In this document: one piece after another, positions 47,210 through 55,139 of the stretch
Layout: the number at the start of each line of letters is the position of its first letter
Position numbering within the stretch: position 1 is the stretch's first letter
Source of the DNA: a virus
Length of the DNA stretch: 64,000 nt
IMG/VR virus record: IMGVR_UViG_3300036766_001014
Span: 1-64,000 of that record
Strand: one strand, 5' to 3'
The notes under the pieces: model-generated
Told to the model about the DNA's origin: nothing
Databases searched by the model: none
The model's input: the letters and a program-made list of their open reading frames with translations, nothing else
Program-made: the position numbers and the translations under genes

Positions 47210-47629
47210 ATGTTATTCGTTGAGCCAGACGAGATCGAAATCATCCCCGCCGGTCGCACGAAGTGCCAGGCGTGCGAGGGGCGCTACGCCTCGTGGCGCA
47301 TGGGCACGACCGAGGCGCCAATGATCAAGCGTGACCTGTGCGGATGGTGCGCGCTCTACGACCAGAAGACGGCCTGGGCGCACGACAACCGCGAGGAGCT
47401 GGCTCACGTGGGCGAGATGGTGCTCGGATACGCGCGCAGGTCGGTCAACAAGAAGGCCGTCATTCCCGAGCTGGACGATCAACATCGTCTCGATCCGGAC
47501 GCTGCCGATCGATTCTTCATGGGCGTGGTGTTCACCAGTCGGATGCTTGGTAGCGGGCCGCTCGGCCGAATGACCAAGGTCGGCGCAGCTGCGAGGGAGT
47601 TGCTTGATGACGACGAGCCCGCTGTCTAG
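47210..47629 (+). CDS. Hypothetical zinc-binding protein
   Basis: The 139 residues start with CQACEGRYAS and CGWCALY, a likely four-Cys zinc site, followed by a helical domain. It overlaps the next gene by 23 bases. Function unknown. Confidence 0.65.
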   Translation: MLFVEPDEIEIIPAGRTKCQACEGRYASWRMGTTEAPMIKRDLCGWCALYDQKTAWAHDNREELAHVGEMVLGYARRSVNKKAVIPELDDQHRLDPDAADRFFMGVVFTSRMLGSGPLGRMTKVGAAARELLDDDEPAV

Positions 47630-47894
47630 CTCGTGGCCGCGCGTGCGCGTGGGCCAAAGGGTTCGGCTACTGAAGAATGGCGCTGATGGCGAGGTCGTTG
47701 GGGTTCGCCTAGCGCGAGACGTGCTGCGCACGATGACCGAGATGGACGCGATATTGCTTGGGCCCAAGTGCCAGGCGCTATACGGCGTAGGCTGGATCGA
47801 CATCTACTACGAGGCGGACGTGAGGCTTGGAGAGGGCGCGCTCGTGACCGTGGGGCCGAATGGTATCGAGCGAGTGCTTCCCGATCGGCGTTGA
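47607..47894 (+). CDS. SH3/KOW-like small protein
   Basis: The 95 residues include RVRVGQRVRLLKNGADGEVVGV, a typical KOW/SH3-like barrel start, and further beta strands. It may bind nucleic acid or protein. Its TGA lies in the next -35. Confidence 0.6.
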   Translation: MTTSPLSSSWPRVRVGQRVRLLKNGADGEVVGVRLARDVLRTMTEMDAILLGPKCQALYGVGWIDIYYEADVRLGEGALVTVGPNGIERVLPDRR

Positions 47895-47918
47895 CAATCT
47901 AGGCTGATACGATAGGAT
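47891..47918 (+). promoter_or_regulatory. Leaderless promoter
   Basis: TTGACA, a 16 bp spacer and TAGGAT, six bases before ATG 47925. It lacks the AAC extension. It is the last clear member of the family before the replication genes. Confidence 0.7.
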
Positions 47919-47924
47919 GTTTTG

Positions 47925-48356
47925 ATGCAGTCCGATCGCGACAAGACACTTCGGGAGGCGATGGATGCAACCTCGGAGCGATCGAGGTCCGCAAGAGCTG
48001 GTAGACGATCCAAGATCCAGGTCACCAAGCCATGGCGTGTCCTGGAGGAGTCGTGGCACGAACAGATGCGGCTGACGTTCGGTAAGAAGTACCAGTCGTC
48101 GCCGTGGGGCGTGGCCGAGACGAGCCTCGCCAAGGCGCTGCTAAAGGAGGTCGATTTGGAGACGGCCACCAAGATGGTCCAGGCGTTCATCCCGGCCTGG
48201 AAGAAGGATGGGACGCCAGGGTTCGGCTACTTCTGGAAAGCGCGGGATTCGTACCGAGCCATCGCGCTCGGCCAGGTGAAATCGAAACGCGAGCGCATCA
48301 ACCAAGACGAGTTCAACGAGGCCAGGGACGGCCATTTACCCGATATAGGATGGTGA
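47925..48356 (+). CDS. Hypothetical protein beside the helicase loader
   Basis: The 143-residue protein is helical and basic at the start, with WHEQMRLTFGKKYQSSPWGV and a C-terminal DEFNEARDG. Its place just ahead of the DnaC-like gene suggests a replication-initiation partner, but no origin-binding motif is seen. Predicted leaderless. Confidence 0.65.
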   Translation: MQSDRDKTLREAMDATSERSRSARAGRRSKIQVTKPWRVLEESWHEQMRLTFGKKYQSSPWGVAETSLAKALLKEVDLETATKMVQAFIPAWKKDGTPGFGYFWKARDSYRAIALGQVKSKRERINQDEFNEARDGHLPDIGW

Positions 48357-48374
48357 GTTTGCACACGACGTGAC

Positions 48375-49052
48375 ATGGCGTTACACTACAGGCGTGGCAG
48401 GCAATACATGCGAGTCGAGGGATACAGAAACCGGCTAACTGCCGATCACTTCGAGCTGATGCGAATTCCGCGTCGCTTCTGGGGCGCCTCTGTCTCCGAA
48501 ATCGAGCCGCTGACCAGGAAAGTCATCGTCAGCTACCTCCGCCAGCTCGACGACATGCTCGACCGCGGTGCCGGTATCTTGCTCTGGGGCAGGAACGGTC
48601 GCGGCAAGACGAGCGCGGCGGTGTGCGTGGCCAAAGAGGCTCGCCGTCGCGGCGCATCCGTGTTGATGGTCACCGCAGCCGCCCTCATCGAGGCGGCCAG
48701 GGAACGGTCCACCGAGGATCGGCAACTTGTGGAGCGCGTGCGCGGCGTGGACTTTCTTTTGCTCGACGATCTCGACAAGGAGTACCCCGGCGACAGCGGG
48801 TACTCGGAGCGATTCCTGGAGAACCTGTTTCGCGAGCGCGGAGCGAACCGGCTCACGACCTGGATCACCTCGAACGCTGGGCGTGACGGTCTGATCGAGC
48901 GTTACAAGATTTCCATGATGGAAGTGCTCAAGGAGATGGTCGTGCCAGTGCGCATGAGGACGGGCATCGGCGAGAACGGTGACGAAGGCGAGAATCACCG
49001 CGACGACGAGCAGAAAAAACTGAGCGATCAGCTTCTGGCTAAGGTAGGTTAG
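48375..49052 (+). CDS. DnaC/IstB-type helicase loader ATPase
   Basis: The 225-residue protein is an AAA+ loader: Walker A GRNGRGKT (72-79), Walker B FLLLDDLD (127-134), sensor 1 TTWITSNAGRD and an Arg-rich end. DnaC-like proteins load the replicative helicase on ssDNA. It directly precedes the DnaB-type helicase gene. Confidence 0.85.
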   Translation: MALHYRRGRQYMRVEGYRNRLTADHFELMRIPRRFWGASVSEIEPLTRKVIVSYLRQLDDMLDRGAGILLWGRNGRGKTSAAVCVAKEARRRGASVLMVTAAALIEAARERSTEDRQLVERVRGVDFLLLDDLDKEYPGDSGYSERFLENLFRERGANRLTTWITSNAGRDGLIERYKISMMEVLKEMVVPVRMRTGIGENGDEGENHRDDEQKKLSDQLLAKVG

Positions 49053-49140
49053 GCAGTCCTGGGCCTGACGTGGCCGATGTGAATTCGGCTGGCAGCCACG
49101 TCGCTGTTGGTCCTGACTTGTCAGCAATAGGGGTGCGGAC

Positions 49141-51756
49141 GTGGACATTGATGCGGCAATCCTTTGGTGCGCGACGCGAGACGACAGCGCGTTGAAGATG
49201 GCCAAGTCGCTCGGCGTAACCGATCGGCTGCTGAACGGTAACGCCAAGGCGGCTTGGAAGTTCATCGGCGAGTACCAGGAAAAGTACGGCACGATCCCAA
49301 GCGTCGGACTCATCGTCGAGAACAGCGGCTGCGTCGTGAAGCCGCCGGACAGCGAGGAGGATCGCGTCGAGCTGCGATACGTTGTCGATCAGCTCTATGA
49401 TCGCTTTCAGTTCAAGTCGCTCAACTACGGCCTCGGCAAGTCGAGCGAGGCGCTTGAGAACGGTAACCAGCAAGAAGCTGTAGACGAGGTCCTCAAGCTA
49501 TCCGATCACCTACGCTCCGAGCGAAGGGATCAGCTTCAGATCCACTCGCTCGGCGACGTGGCGCCGGACGTGCTCGCGATGTACGAGCGCGTAAAGCGCG
49601 GCGAGACTGGCGTGCCGTTCCCGTGGCAGACCATGACCGACATGACTCTCGGCATGTGGCCAGGGACGCTGACGTTCTTCGTAGCTCGTCCTGGTGTCGG
49701 TAAATGCGTCCACGAAGACACCGAGATCATCGATCCGGTCACCGGCGTGCCGACCTCGATTCGGCAGGTATACGACAGTCGCGGCTTTGCTCGCGTGGCG
49801 AGCTGGTCGAAGGAGCGTGGCGTCCACGCCGTGCCGATCTCGGCCAAGGTGGACACCGGGAGAAAGGAATGCCTGCGGGTCACGTTTCGCACAGGGCGAA
49901 CGATCACGGTCACGCCAGAGCATCCATTCCTGTCGCCAGAAGGTTGGCTACGAGCCGACGCGATCAAAGTCGGAATGACCATGGCCTTGCCCGCCAGGAT
50001 GCCAACGCCGGAGCAGCCCGTGTCGCTGAGTCCGCTCGAAGTGGATCTGCTCGCCGTGCTTCTCTCGGAAGGCAGCTATACCGGACACCACACCGGGTTC
50101 ACCACGTCCGACGCGAGCATCCTTGAGATCGCGCGCGCGGCGGGCGAGTGGGCGGGTGCGCCGGTGAAGCATCGCAGTCGCTACGACTACGACTTTGTGC
50201 GTCCAGCTCAGTCTGCCGAACCGAACGCGGTCAGAGAGATTCTGCGCCGTCACGGGATCGCCGGAACGCTTGCCAAGCACAAGGTTTTGCCGGAGGCGAT
50301 CTGGCGATTGCCGCTTGAACAGCTGTCTCGTTTCTTGTCTGTGTTCTGGATGTGCGACGGGTACGTGGACGCGGCTCCAGGGGTCACGCTTGCATCTGAG
50401 AGGCTCGTTCGGCAGATCCAGTCGCTGCTGCTGCGTCTCGGTGTCCAGTCATCTGTCGGAGAAAGGACAGCAAAAATCGGAGAGGCTTCGTATCCGGCGT
50501 GGAGGCTGCGTGTTCACGCGGAGTGCTTCGAGGCGTTCGCGGCCGGGACGTCGCTCTGGGGAGACAAGAAGGACAGGCTCGACGCGCTTCTGACCATGGA
50601 GCGTAACCCAAACATCGGCTTTCCGAGGGTTAGCGACGAGACGATTGAGGCGTTGCGGCGAGTCTCCGACTCAGGGACTGGCCGATGGCAGGGCGGCAAG
50701 CATGAGATGGTGGCCGCGGCGCTTGACAGGGTTCAGTTTCAGTTCCGAGACATGTTCGGAGCCAGCAACAGCATCAAGAAGACGGCTTTCGTTGGCTTCG
50801 CAGAGGTGTACGGGATCGCCGATCAGTATGCATGGTGGTGGAACTCCGACATCTTCTGGGACGAAGTGGTGACGATCGACTCGGTGGGCGAGCAGAAGAT
50901 TTACGATCTCACGATCGCCGACACACACTGCTTCGTGGCCAACGATGTCATCGTTCACAACACTTGGACAGCGGTCATCATGGCCATGCACGTCTGGCAG
51001 GTGGCCAAGCTCAAGGTGCTAATCGTGTCGCCTGAGCTTGGCCGAGTTGAACTTGGCGAGCGGTGCGTGGCCAAGTACGGAGGGTTTTCGTACAAGGACA
51101 TGGTCAGCGCCGAGTTGGGCGTGTTCGCCGAGCCCAAGTTCTACCAAGTGATCGAGGAGTTGAAGACCAACGGCGATGGCCTCTACATCCTCGACGATGA
51201 GGATCGGTTGCAGCCCGACTACATCGAGCAAGCGGTGGAGGCGGTTCGGCCGGACCTCGTGATCATCGACAGCCTCTACATGCTGCGCGTCGAGCGCGGC
51301 AAGGTGAAGTCGGGCGCTGGCAGCAAAGGCGACCGCATGGAGCGCGTGGTCGAGACCATCAACTGGATGCGCGGATTGTCACGCAAGAAGCGCTCGTTCG
51401 CCCCGGAGGGATTGCCGGTGGTTGGCATCCACCAGCTCTCGCGAGACGGCAAGGTGCGCTCCGACGCCGCGAAGTCCATCAAGTCCGGGCGTGGCACCGG
51501 CGGCCTGGAGGACACCGTAGCCCTGTCGGACGCCCTGTTCTGGAACGCGCACAACCTGTTCGCGATGTACCAGGACCAGTACATGATGCAAGATCATCAG
51601 CTCATGTACGTTCCGCTCAAAGCGCGCCGTCAGACGAAGGTGTCGAGCCTCGTGATCAACTGGGACTTGGTCACAATGGACTTCAAGGAGTTGGGCACGA
51701 AGGTTGGCGATCAGACCGCGGCGTATCAGGATGAGGAGATGGAGGTTCCGTACTGA
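49141..51756 (+). CDS. DnaB-type replicative helicase interrupted by an intein
   Basis: The 871-codon frame holds a RecA-fold replicative helicase of about 452 residues after splicing. Walker A (PGVGK) is cut by a 419-residue intein (residues 189-607) and resumes as TWTA. Walker B (DLVIIDS), a VVGIHQLSRDG motif and an RGTGGLED Arg region are present downstream. The helicase cannot bind ATP until the intein is removed. GTG start behind AGGGGTG. It overlaps the next gene (TGATG). Confidence 0.9.
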   Translation: MDIDAAILWCATRDDSALKMAKSLGVTDRLLNGNAKAAWKFIGEYQEKYGTIPSVGLIVENSGCVVKPPDSEEDRVELRYVVDQLYDRFQFKSLNYGLGKSSEALENGNQQEAVDEVLKLSDHLRSERRDQLQIHSLGDVAPDVLAMYERVKRGETGVPFPWQTMTDMTLGMWPGTLTFFVARPGVGKCVHEDTEIIDPVTGVPTSIRQVYDSRGFARVASWSKERGVHAVPISAKVDTGRKECLRVTFRTGRTITVTPEHPFLSPEGWLRADAIKVGMTMALPARMPTPEQPVSLSPLEVDLLAVLLSEGSYTGHHTGFTTSDASILEIARAAGEWAGAPVKHRSRYDYDFVRPAQSAEPNAVREILRRHGIAGTLAKHKVLPEAIWRLPLEQLSRFLSVFWMCDGYVDAAPGVTLASERLVRQIQSLLLRLGVQSSVGERTAKIGEASYPAWRLRVHAECFEAFAAGTSLWGDKKDRLDALLTMERNPNIGFPRVSDETIEALRRVSDSGTGRWQGGKHEMVAAALDRVQFQFRDMFGASNSIKKTAFVGFAEVYGIADQYAWWWNSDIFWDEVVTIDSVGEQKIYDLTIADTHCFVANDVIVHNTWTAVIMAMHVWQVAKLKVLIVSPELGRVELGERCVAKYGGFSYKDMVSAELGVFAEPKFYQVIEELKTNGDGLYILDDEDRLQPDYIEQAVEAVRPDLVIIDSLYMLRVERGKVKSGAGSKGDRMERVVETINWMRGLSRKKRSFAPEGLPVVGIHQLSRDGKVRSDAAKSIKSGRGTGGLEDTVALSDALFWNAHNLFAMYQDQYMMQDHQLMYVPLKARRQTKVSSLVINWDLVTMDFKELGTKVGDQTAAYQDEEMEVPY
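49705..50961 (+). mobile_element. Intein with LAGLIDADG endonuclease in DnaB
   Basis: Splicing blocks are clear: N-terminal Cys with CVHEDTEI (block A), TVTPEHPFLS (block B), IYDLTIADTHCFVAND (F) and VIVHN (G), followed by extein Thr. Two dodecapeptides, LAVLLSEGSYTG and FLSVFWMCDGYVD, mark an in-frame LAGLIDADG homing endonuclease; catalytic acids in the first read Glu/Ser-Glu-Gly. Insertion in the P-loop is a known favoured site. Confidence 0.9.
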
Positions 51757-52169
51757 TGAATATAGAAACCATCATCGGCCTCGTCGGAGTGACGCTGGCG
51801 ATTACCGTTGGCGGCGTGATCGACGAGCTGAGAGGATGGCTCGTTGGCTTCGCCGTGCCGTACAACCCGCTAAGAGTGCTCGGCAACATGCTGTCATCGA
51901 CGATGATCGTTGGGTTCTTTTGCGGAGCCTTGTGGGCAGCGTTTGCCAGACACGACCCGGCGCTGTCGGGCGGCGTGGTGGCTATGGCCTCAGCTGTTGC
52001 CGATGAAGGACTCGCGCTGCTGCACGGCCTCGTCCGCAGGGTGATGCCGTATAGACCGCCGCAGCCGATGCCAATGCCTATTGAGATCCCGGCCAAGACA
52101 AGGGCGCCAAAAAACGAGGACGAGGCTCATGACGAAATGGACCGCAGGGACGCGGAGCGAGAAGGGTGA
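51756..52169 (+). CDS. Small membrane protein
   Basis: The 137-residue protein has about three hydrophobic stretches (IIGLVGVTLAITVGGVI; SSTMIVGFFCGALWAAF; GGVVAMASAVADEGLALL) and a charged Pro/Glu tail. Holin-like topology is possible, but it sits in the replication operon. TGATG start. Confidence 0.65.
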   Translation: MNIETIIGLVGVTLAITVGGVIDELRGWLVGFAVPYNPLRVLGNMLSSTMIVGFFCGALWAAFARHDPALSGGVVAMASAVADEGLALLHGLVRRVMPYRPPQPMPMPIEIPAKTRAPKNEDEAHDEMDRRDAEREG

Positions 52170-52345
52170 GCGGGCCATCGCGTGGCGCGGTGATCCTTTC
52201 TGCACTGCGGTGGCTTGTGCGGCGCGAGATGAGTCGCTTCCCGGCTCAGGACGAGGGCGGCAGCGAGGTACTCCACGTCATCGACGCGGAGCTGGAGTTG
52301 GAGAAACAGGAGCGAGGAGAAGCAGATGACAGCAAGGAGAGCTAA
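52166..52345 (+). CDS. Small coupled protein
   Basis: The GTG start overlaps the previous stop and the end overlaps the start of the GroES-like gene by 20 bases. The 59 residues are basic first, then acidic helical (VIDAELELEKQERGE). Coding is likely because of the overlaps. Confidence 0.5.
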   Translation: MSGPSRGAVILSALRWLVRREMSRFPAQDEGGSEVLHVIDAELELEKQERGEADDSKES

Positions 52346-52772
52346 AGGATTCCCGATCAGCCCCAGAGCGGATTTTGTGTTCGTGGCTGACTACGGCCAG
52401 CCGGACATGACGGAAGGCGGGCTCATGATCGGCGACAGTGGCACGGACTACTGGCGCTACAGAGCCAACGATTGGCGATTCGGGGAGGTGATCGCCATCG
52501 GCCCCGGTTCTTGGTCGGAGGACGGCAGTCGCCGACTGCCAATGCCTCGGATCGAAATCGGTGACGTGATCATGTTCAGCCGTAAGCACGGCACACGTCT
52601 GCCGGGAGACATGCGCTACAAGCATCCGCTGTACTCCAAGGGTCCCGCCGCCGACGGCTTGCTCATTCGCGTGCTCGATCCCATGAAGTGCCAGGCAGTC
52701 TGCGCCGACTTCAAGCCATGGTGGAACATCCACCTGAGCCAGCTCGAACCGTCCAACACGATGACGGGCTGA
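52326..52772 (+). CDS. Second GroES-like co-chaperonin
   Basis: The 148-residue protein has the GroES barrel order: PRADFVFVADYGQPDMTEGG with a loop ending in GGLMIGDS, GEVIAIGPGSW, and IEIGDVIMFSRKHGTRL. It is longer and more diverged than groES at 42282, like phage-type co-chaperonins such as T4 gp31. GGAGAAGCAG precedes the ATG. A role with GroEL is likely but not proven. Confidence 0.65.
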   Translation: MTARRAKGFPISPRADFVFVADYGQPDMTEGGLMIGDSGTDYWRYRANDWRFGEVIAIGPGSWSEDGSRRLPMPRIEIGDVIMFSRKHGTRLPGDMRYKHPLYSKGPAADGLLIRVLDPMKCQAVCADFKPWWNIHLSQLEPSNTMTG

Positions 52773-52773
52773 T

Positions 52774-53973
52774 ATGCAGGCCGACGAGCTGGCATCGCTG
52801 CTCCAGGGCGCGGGCGCAGAGCGCGTGCGCGTAATCTCTCACTCCAAGGTTTCGTGCGCGTGCCCGCTCGCGCGATGGACGCACCCCAAGGGAGCGGACA
52901 ATCACCCATCGTTTGTGGCCTTCACCGAGGGCAAGCACGGAGATCCGATCTACGCCTGCCAGGCGTGCCACGACGAAGGGTCGGTGCGCGACCTGTTGCT
53001 ATTCCTCTGGAGCAAGGGCGTAGAGGTGTTCCACTGGATCGAGGTGCTCGACGCTGGCAAGGCGGTTACCAAGCAGGAGGTTGCTGAGGCAACGAAACGA
53101 TCCGAGCGGCTGCTGGCGAGCGCTGCCAGGTCCGATGTCCAGGGGTTCCGTGTGATGGCGCCAGTACCGGCGCCGCTCACCCCGATCGTCGAGCGGCTTG
53201 CCACGGATAGGCCGTGGTACGACTACAAGTGCCTGGCCGAGGCCGATGCTGTGCCGGAGATTCCATGGGCCGAGTACGAGCCCTACGTCGGCAACGTGCC
53301 GCAGTACGCGCTGGATCGCGGATTGACCGAGGAGACGTGTCGCGTGTGGGAACTTGGACACGACGTCCAGGGCAAGCGCCTGCTCTTTCCGATTCGTGAT
53401 CGCCGAGGGCGACTGATCACGATCTCGGGGCGGCTCTACACCGAGCGCTGCCCGCGATGCGATGGCGGCTTTCGCACGGGCTGTGGACGGTGCGGGAAGC
53501 CGGAGGCCGATCATGCCGAGGGCGGCGACTGCGAGTTCAAATCCACCAGGCCGGTGTGCGAGAAGTGCGGACTCGGTGAGCCGCCGAAATACCTGCACCG
53601 CAAAGGTTTCCAGCGGAACTTCACGCTCTACGGTGAGCACCGCGACGACGACACTGATGGGCGCGTCTACGTGGTCGAGGGTCACCTGGACATGCTCAGG
53701 CTGTGGCAGGCCGGATACAGGCCGGTTGTGGCCGTGCTCGGAACCGGGGTTGGTGAAGCACAGATCGAGAAGATCGTAGCCAGGTGGTCGAAGGTCATTG
53801 TCGTGCCCGATGGCGACAAGGCTGGTCGAGACATGGGCGCTCGGATCAAGCACATGGTGGCCGACAGGATCGGCGTCACGGTCAAGGTCTTGCCAGAGGG
53901 CGCGGACCCTGGCGGGATGACCGATTTCGATCTGCAAGAGCTGCTCGGAAGGCCGCCAGCTCAGATAGCTTGA
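52774..53973 (+). CDS. DnaG-type primase
   Basis: The 399-residue protein has an N-terminal zinc domain (C28, C30, H37, H44, C62, C65), a central RNA-polymerase-like region, and a TOPRIM domain with E302 (VVEGHLD) and D346/D348 (VPDGDKAG). An inserted Cys-rich loop (CPRCDGG, CGRCGK, CEKCG) sits before TOPRIM. It makes RNA primers for the DnaB helicase. Confidence 0.9.
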   Translation: MQADELASLLQGAGAERVRVISHSKVSCACPLARWTHPKGADNHPSFVAFTEGKHGDPIYACQACHDEGSVRDLLLFLWSKGVEVFHWIEVLDAGKAVTKQEVAEATKRSERLLASAARSDVQGFRVMAPVPAPLTPIVERLATDRPWYDYKCLAEADAVPEIPWAEYEPYVGNVPQYALDRGLTEETCRVWELGHDVQGKRLLFPIRDRRGRLITISGRLYTERCPRCDGGFRTGCGRCGKPEADHAEGGDCEFKSTRPVCEKCGLGEPPKYLHRKGFQRNFTLYGEHRDDDTDGRVYVVEGHLDMLRLWQAGYRPVVAVLGTGVGEAQIEKIVARWSKVIVVPDGDKAGRDMGARIKHMVADRIGVTVKVLPEGADPGGMTDFDLQELLGRPPAQIA

Positions 53974-53998
53974 CAAAGGCTTGTGCATGAGTAACAAG
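53970..53998 (+). promoter_or_regulatory. Possible weak TTGACA promoter
   Basis: TTGACAAAG overlaps the primase stop, but the hexamer 17 bp on is only AACAAG. A CTTGT/ACAAG hairpin lies over it. Low support. Confidence 0.3.
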
Positions 53999-54066
53999 TC
54001 ACGAACATTGGTTCGCTAAAGCAAACCTTCAAGTTGTTCCAAGGAACACGACACAGGAGATTCAGC

Positions 54067-54828
54067 ATGAGTTGGATGGGCACCGGATACAGTGGTCTCG
54101 ACAAGGTTTACGAGGAGATGGGCGGCAAGGGCGGACCTCGCCGCGTGTGGATCCCGCCGGGGAAGACGAGCAGGTTCATGTTCCTGGATGACGATCCGTC
54201 GAAGTTCTTCGATCATCAGTTCTTCTACAACGGGAACTGGCGCAACTGGGAGCCGTGCATCGTGCGCAACAAGATCGGCCCGAGCTGCCCGATCTGCGAT
54301 GCATCCGACAAGAACTACGCCGCCTACGTCGGCCTGCACACCGTCATCAACATGACGCCGTGGTTCACGAAGAAGGACGTGGAGGTTTGCTTCAGTCGCG
54401 AAATCTTCGCGGCTCGGCTCGGCAGCGATGAGAAGCCGGGCGTGCTCAAGAAGCTGAAGAAGCTCTCCGAGAAGTACGGCCGACTGCGCGGCCTCGTGTT
54501 CGACGTTGAGCGCCCAGGCAAGAAGACCGAGGTCTGCGGTAGCGAGTTCGAGTTGGTCGAACAAGTCGATCCGAAGGGCATCCGCGAGTACGCGACGGCG
54601 CAGCTCAAGGACTACATCGATCGCGTGAACAAGAAGGCGCCGCCAGACAAGCAGCTCACGATGGAGCAGCAGTGGAAGCGCAACCCGTGGGAGCCGTACA
54701 CTTTCGAGGAGGTTATCAAACCTCGATCGTACGAGGAGCTGAAGGGAATGTTCGCCCGCGGCGCTGGAGGCGGACGCGGTGATGGCGATGGCGATACCGG
54801 CACCGGTGACGACGAGATCCCGTATTGA
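54067..54828 (+). CDS. Single-stranded DNA-binding protein
   Basis: The 253-residue protein has a CPICD zinc knuckle in an OB-like core, Lys-rich helices, and ends in a Gly/Asp-rich tail finishing DDEIPY, which imitates the DDDIPF tip of SSB that recruits partners. It lies between primase and the UvsW-like helicase. AGGAGATTCAGC precedes the ATG. Known relatives are phage ssDNA-binding proteins of gp32-like type. Confidence 0.8.
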   Translation: MSWMGTGYSGLDKVYEEMGGKGGPRRVWIPPGKTSRFMFLDDDPSKFFDHQFFYNGNWRNWEPCIVRNKIGPSCPICDASDKNYAAYVGLHTVINMTPWFTKKDVEVCFSREIFAARLGSDEKPGVLKKLKKLSEKYGRLRGLVFDVERPGKKTEVCGSEFELVEQVDPKGIREYATAQLKDYIDRVNKKAPPDKQLTMEQQWKRNPWEPYTFEEVIKPRSYEELKGMFARGAGGGRGDGDGDTGTGDDEIPY

Positions 54829-54838
54829 GCAGGCGGGA

Positions 54839-55036
54839 ATGATCTACCGGGCAAGCGCAAGATTCTTGGCGTGGTGGCAGAAGTTCGCTCACGACCGGCT
54901 CGGCTGGCCGGTCGTCACGCCAGGTCAGGCGGTCGGGTTCGACGGGTGTTCGCACATGACGAGATGCGAGGAGTGCGGCGCCCGCGTGCTGCAAGATAGC
55001 AACGGAGATTGGTTTCACGTGGCGGAGCAATGCTAG
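54839..55036 (+). CDS. Small zinc-knuckle protein
   Basis: The 65-residue protein follows AGGCGGGA. It has CEECG and a final HVAEQC, a short zinc site, after an aromatic helix. Unknown; between ssb and helicase genes. Confidence 0.6.
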   Translation: MIYRASARFLAWWQKFAHDRLGWPVVTPGQAVGFDGCSHMTRCEECGARVLQDSNGDWFHVAEQC

Positions 55037-55046
55037 TCTCCGCTGG

Positions 55047-55116
55047 CGCACCTACGCGGCCGAAGCGGCGGCGGTTTACCCCCCTAGATCGCCTCAACAT
55101 GCGGCCCGTAGGTGCG
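55047..55116 (+). promoter_or_regulatory. Long-range inverted repeat before the helicase gene
   Basis: CGCACCTACG (55047-55056) and CGTAGGTGCG (55107-55116) form a perfect 10-bp inverted repeat with a 50-nt loop, followed by TCTTTC. It could be a terminator for the ssb unit or a folded leader of the helicase mRNA, whose ATG is 24 bases later. Confidence 0.5.
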
Positions 55117-55139
55117 TCTTTCAATTTGGTCGATCGATC

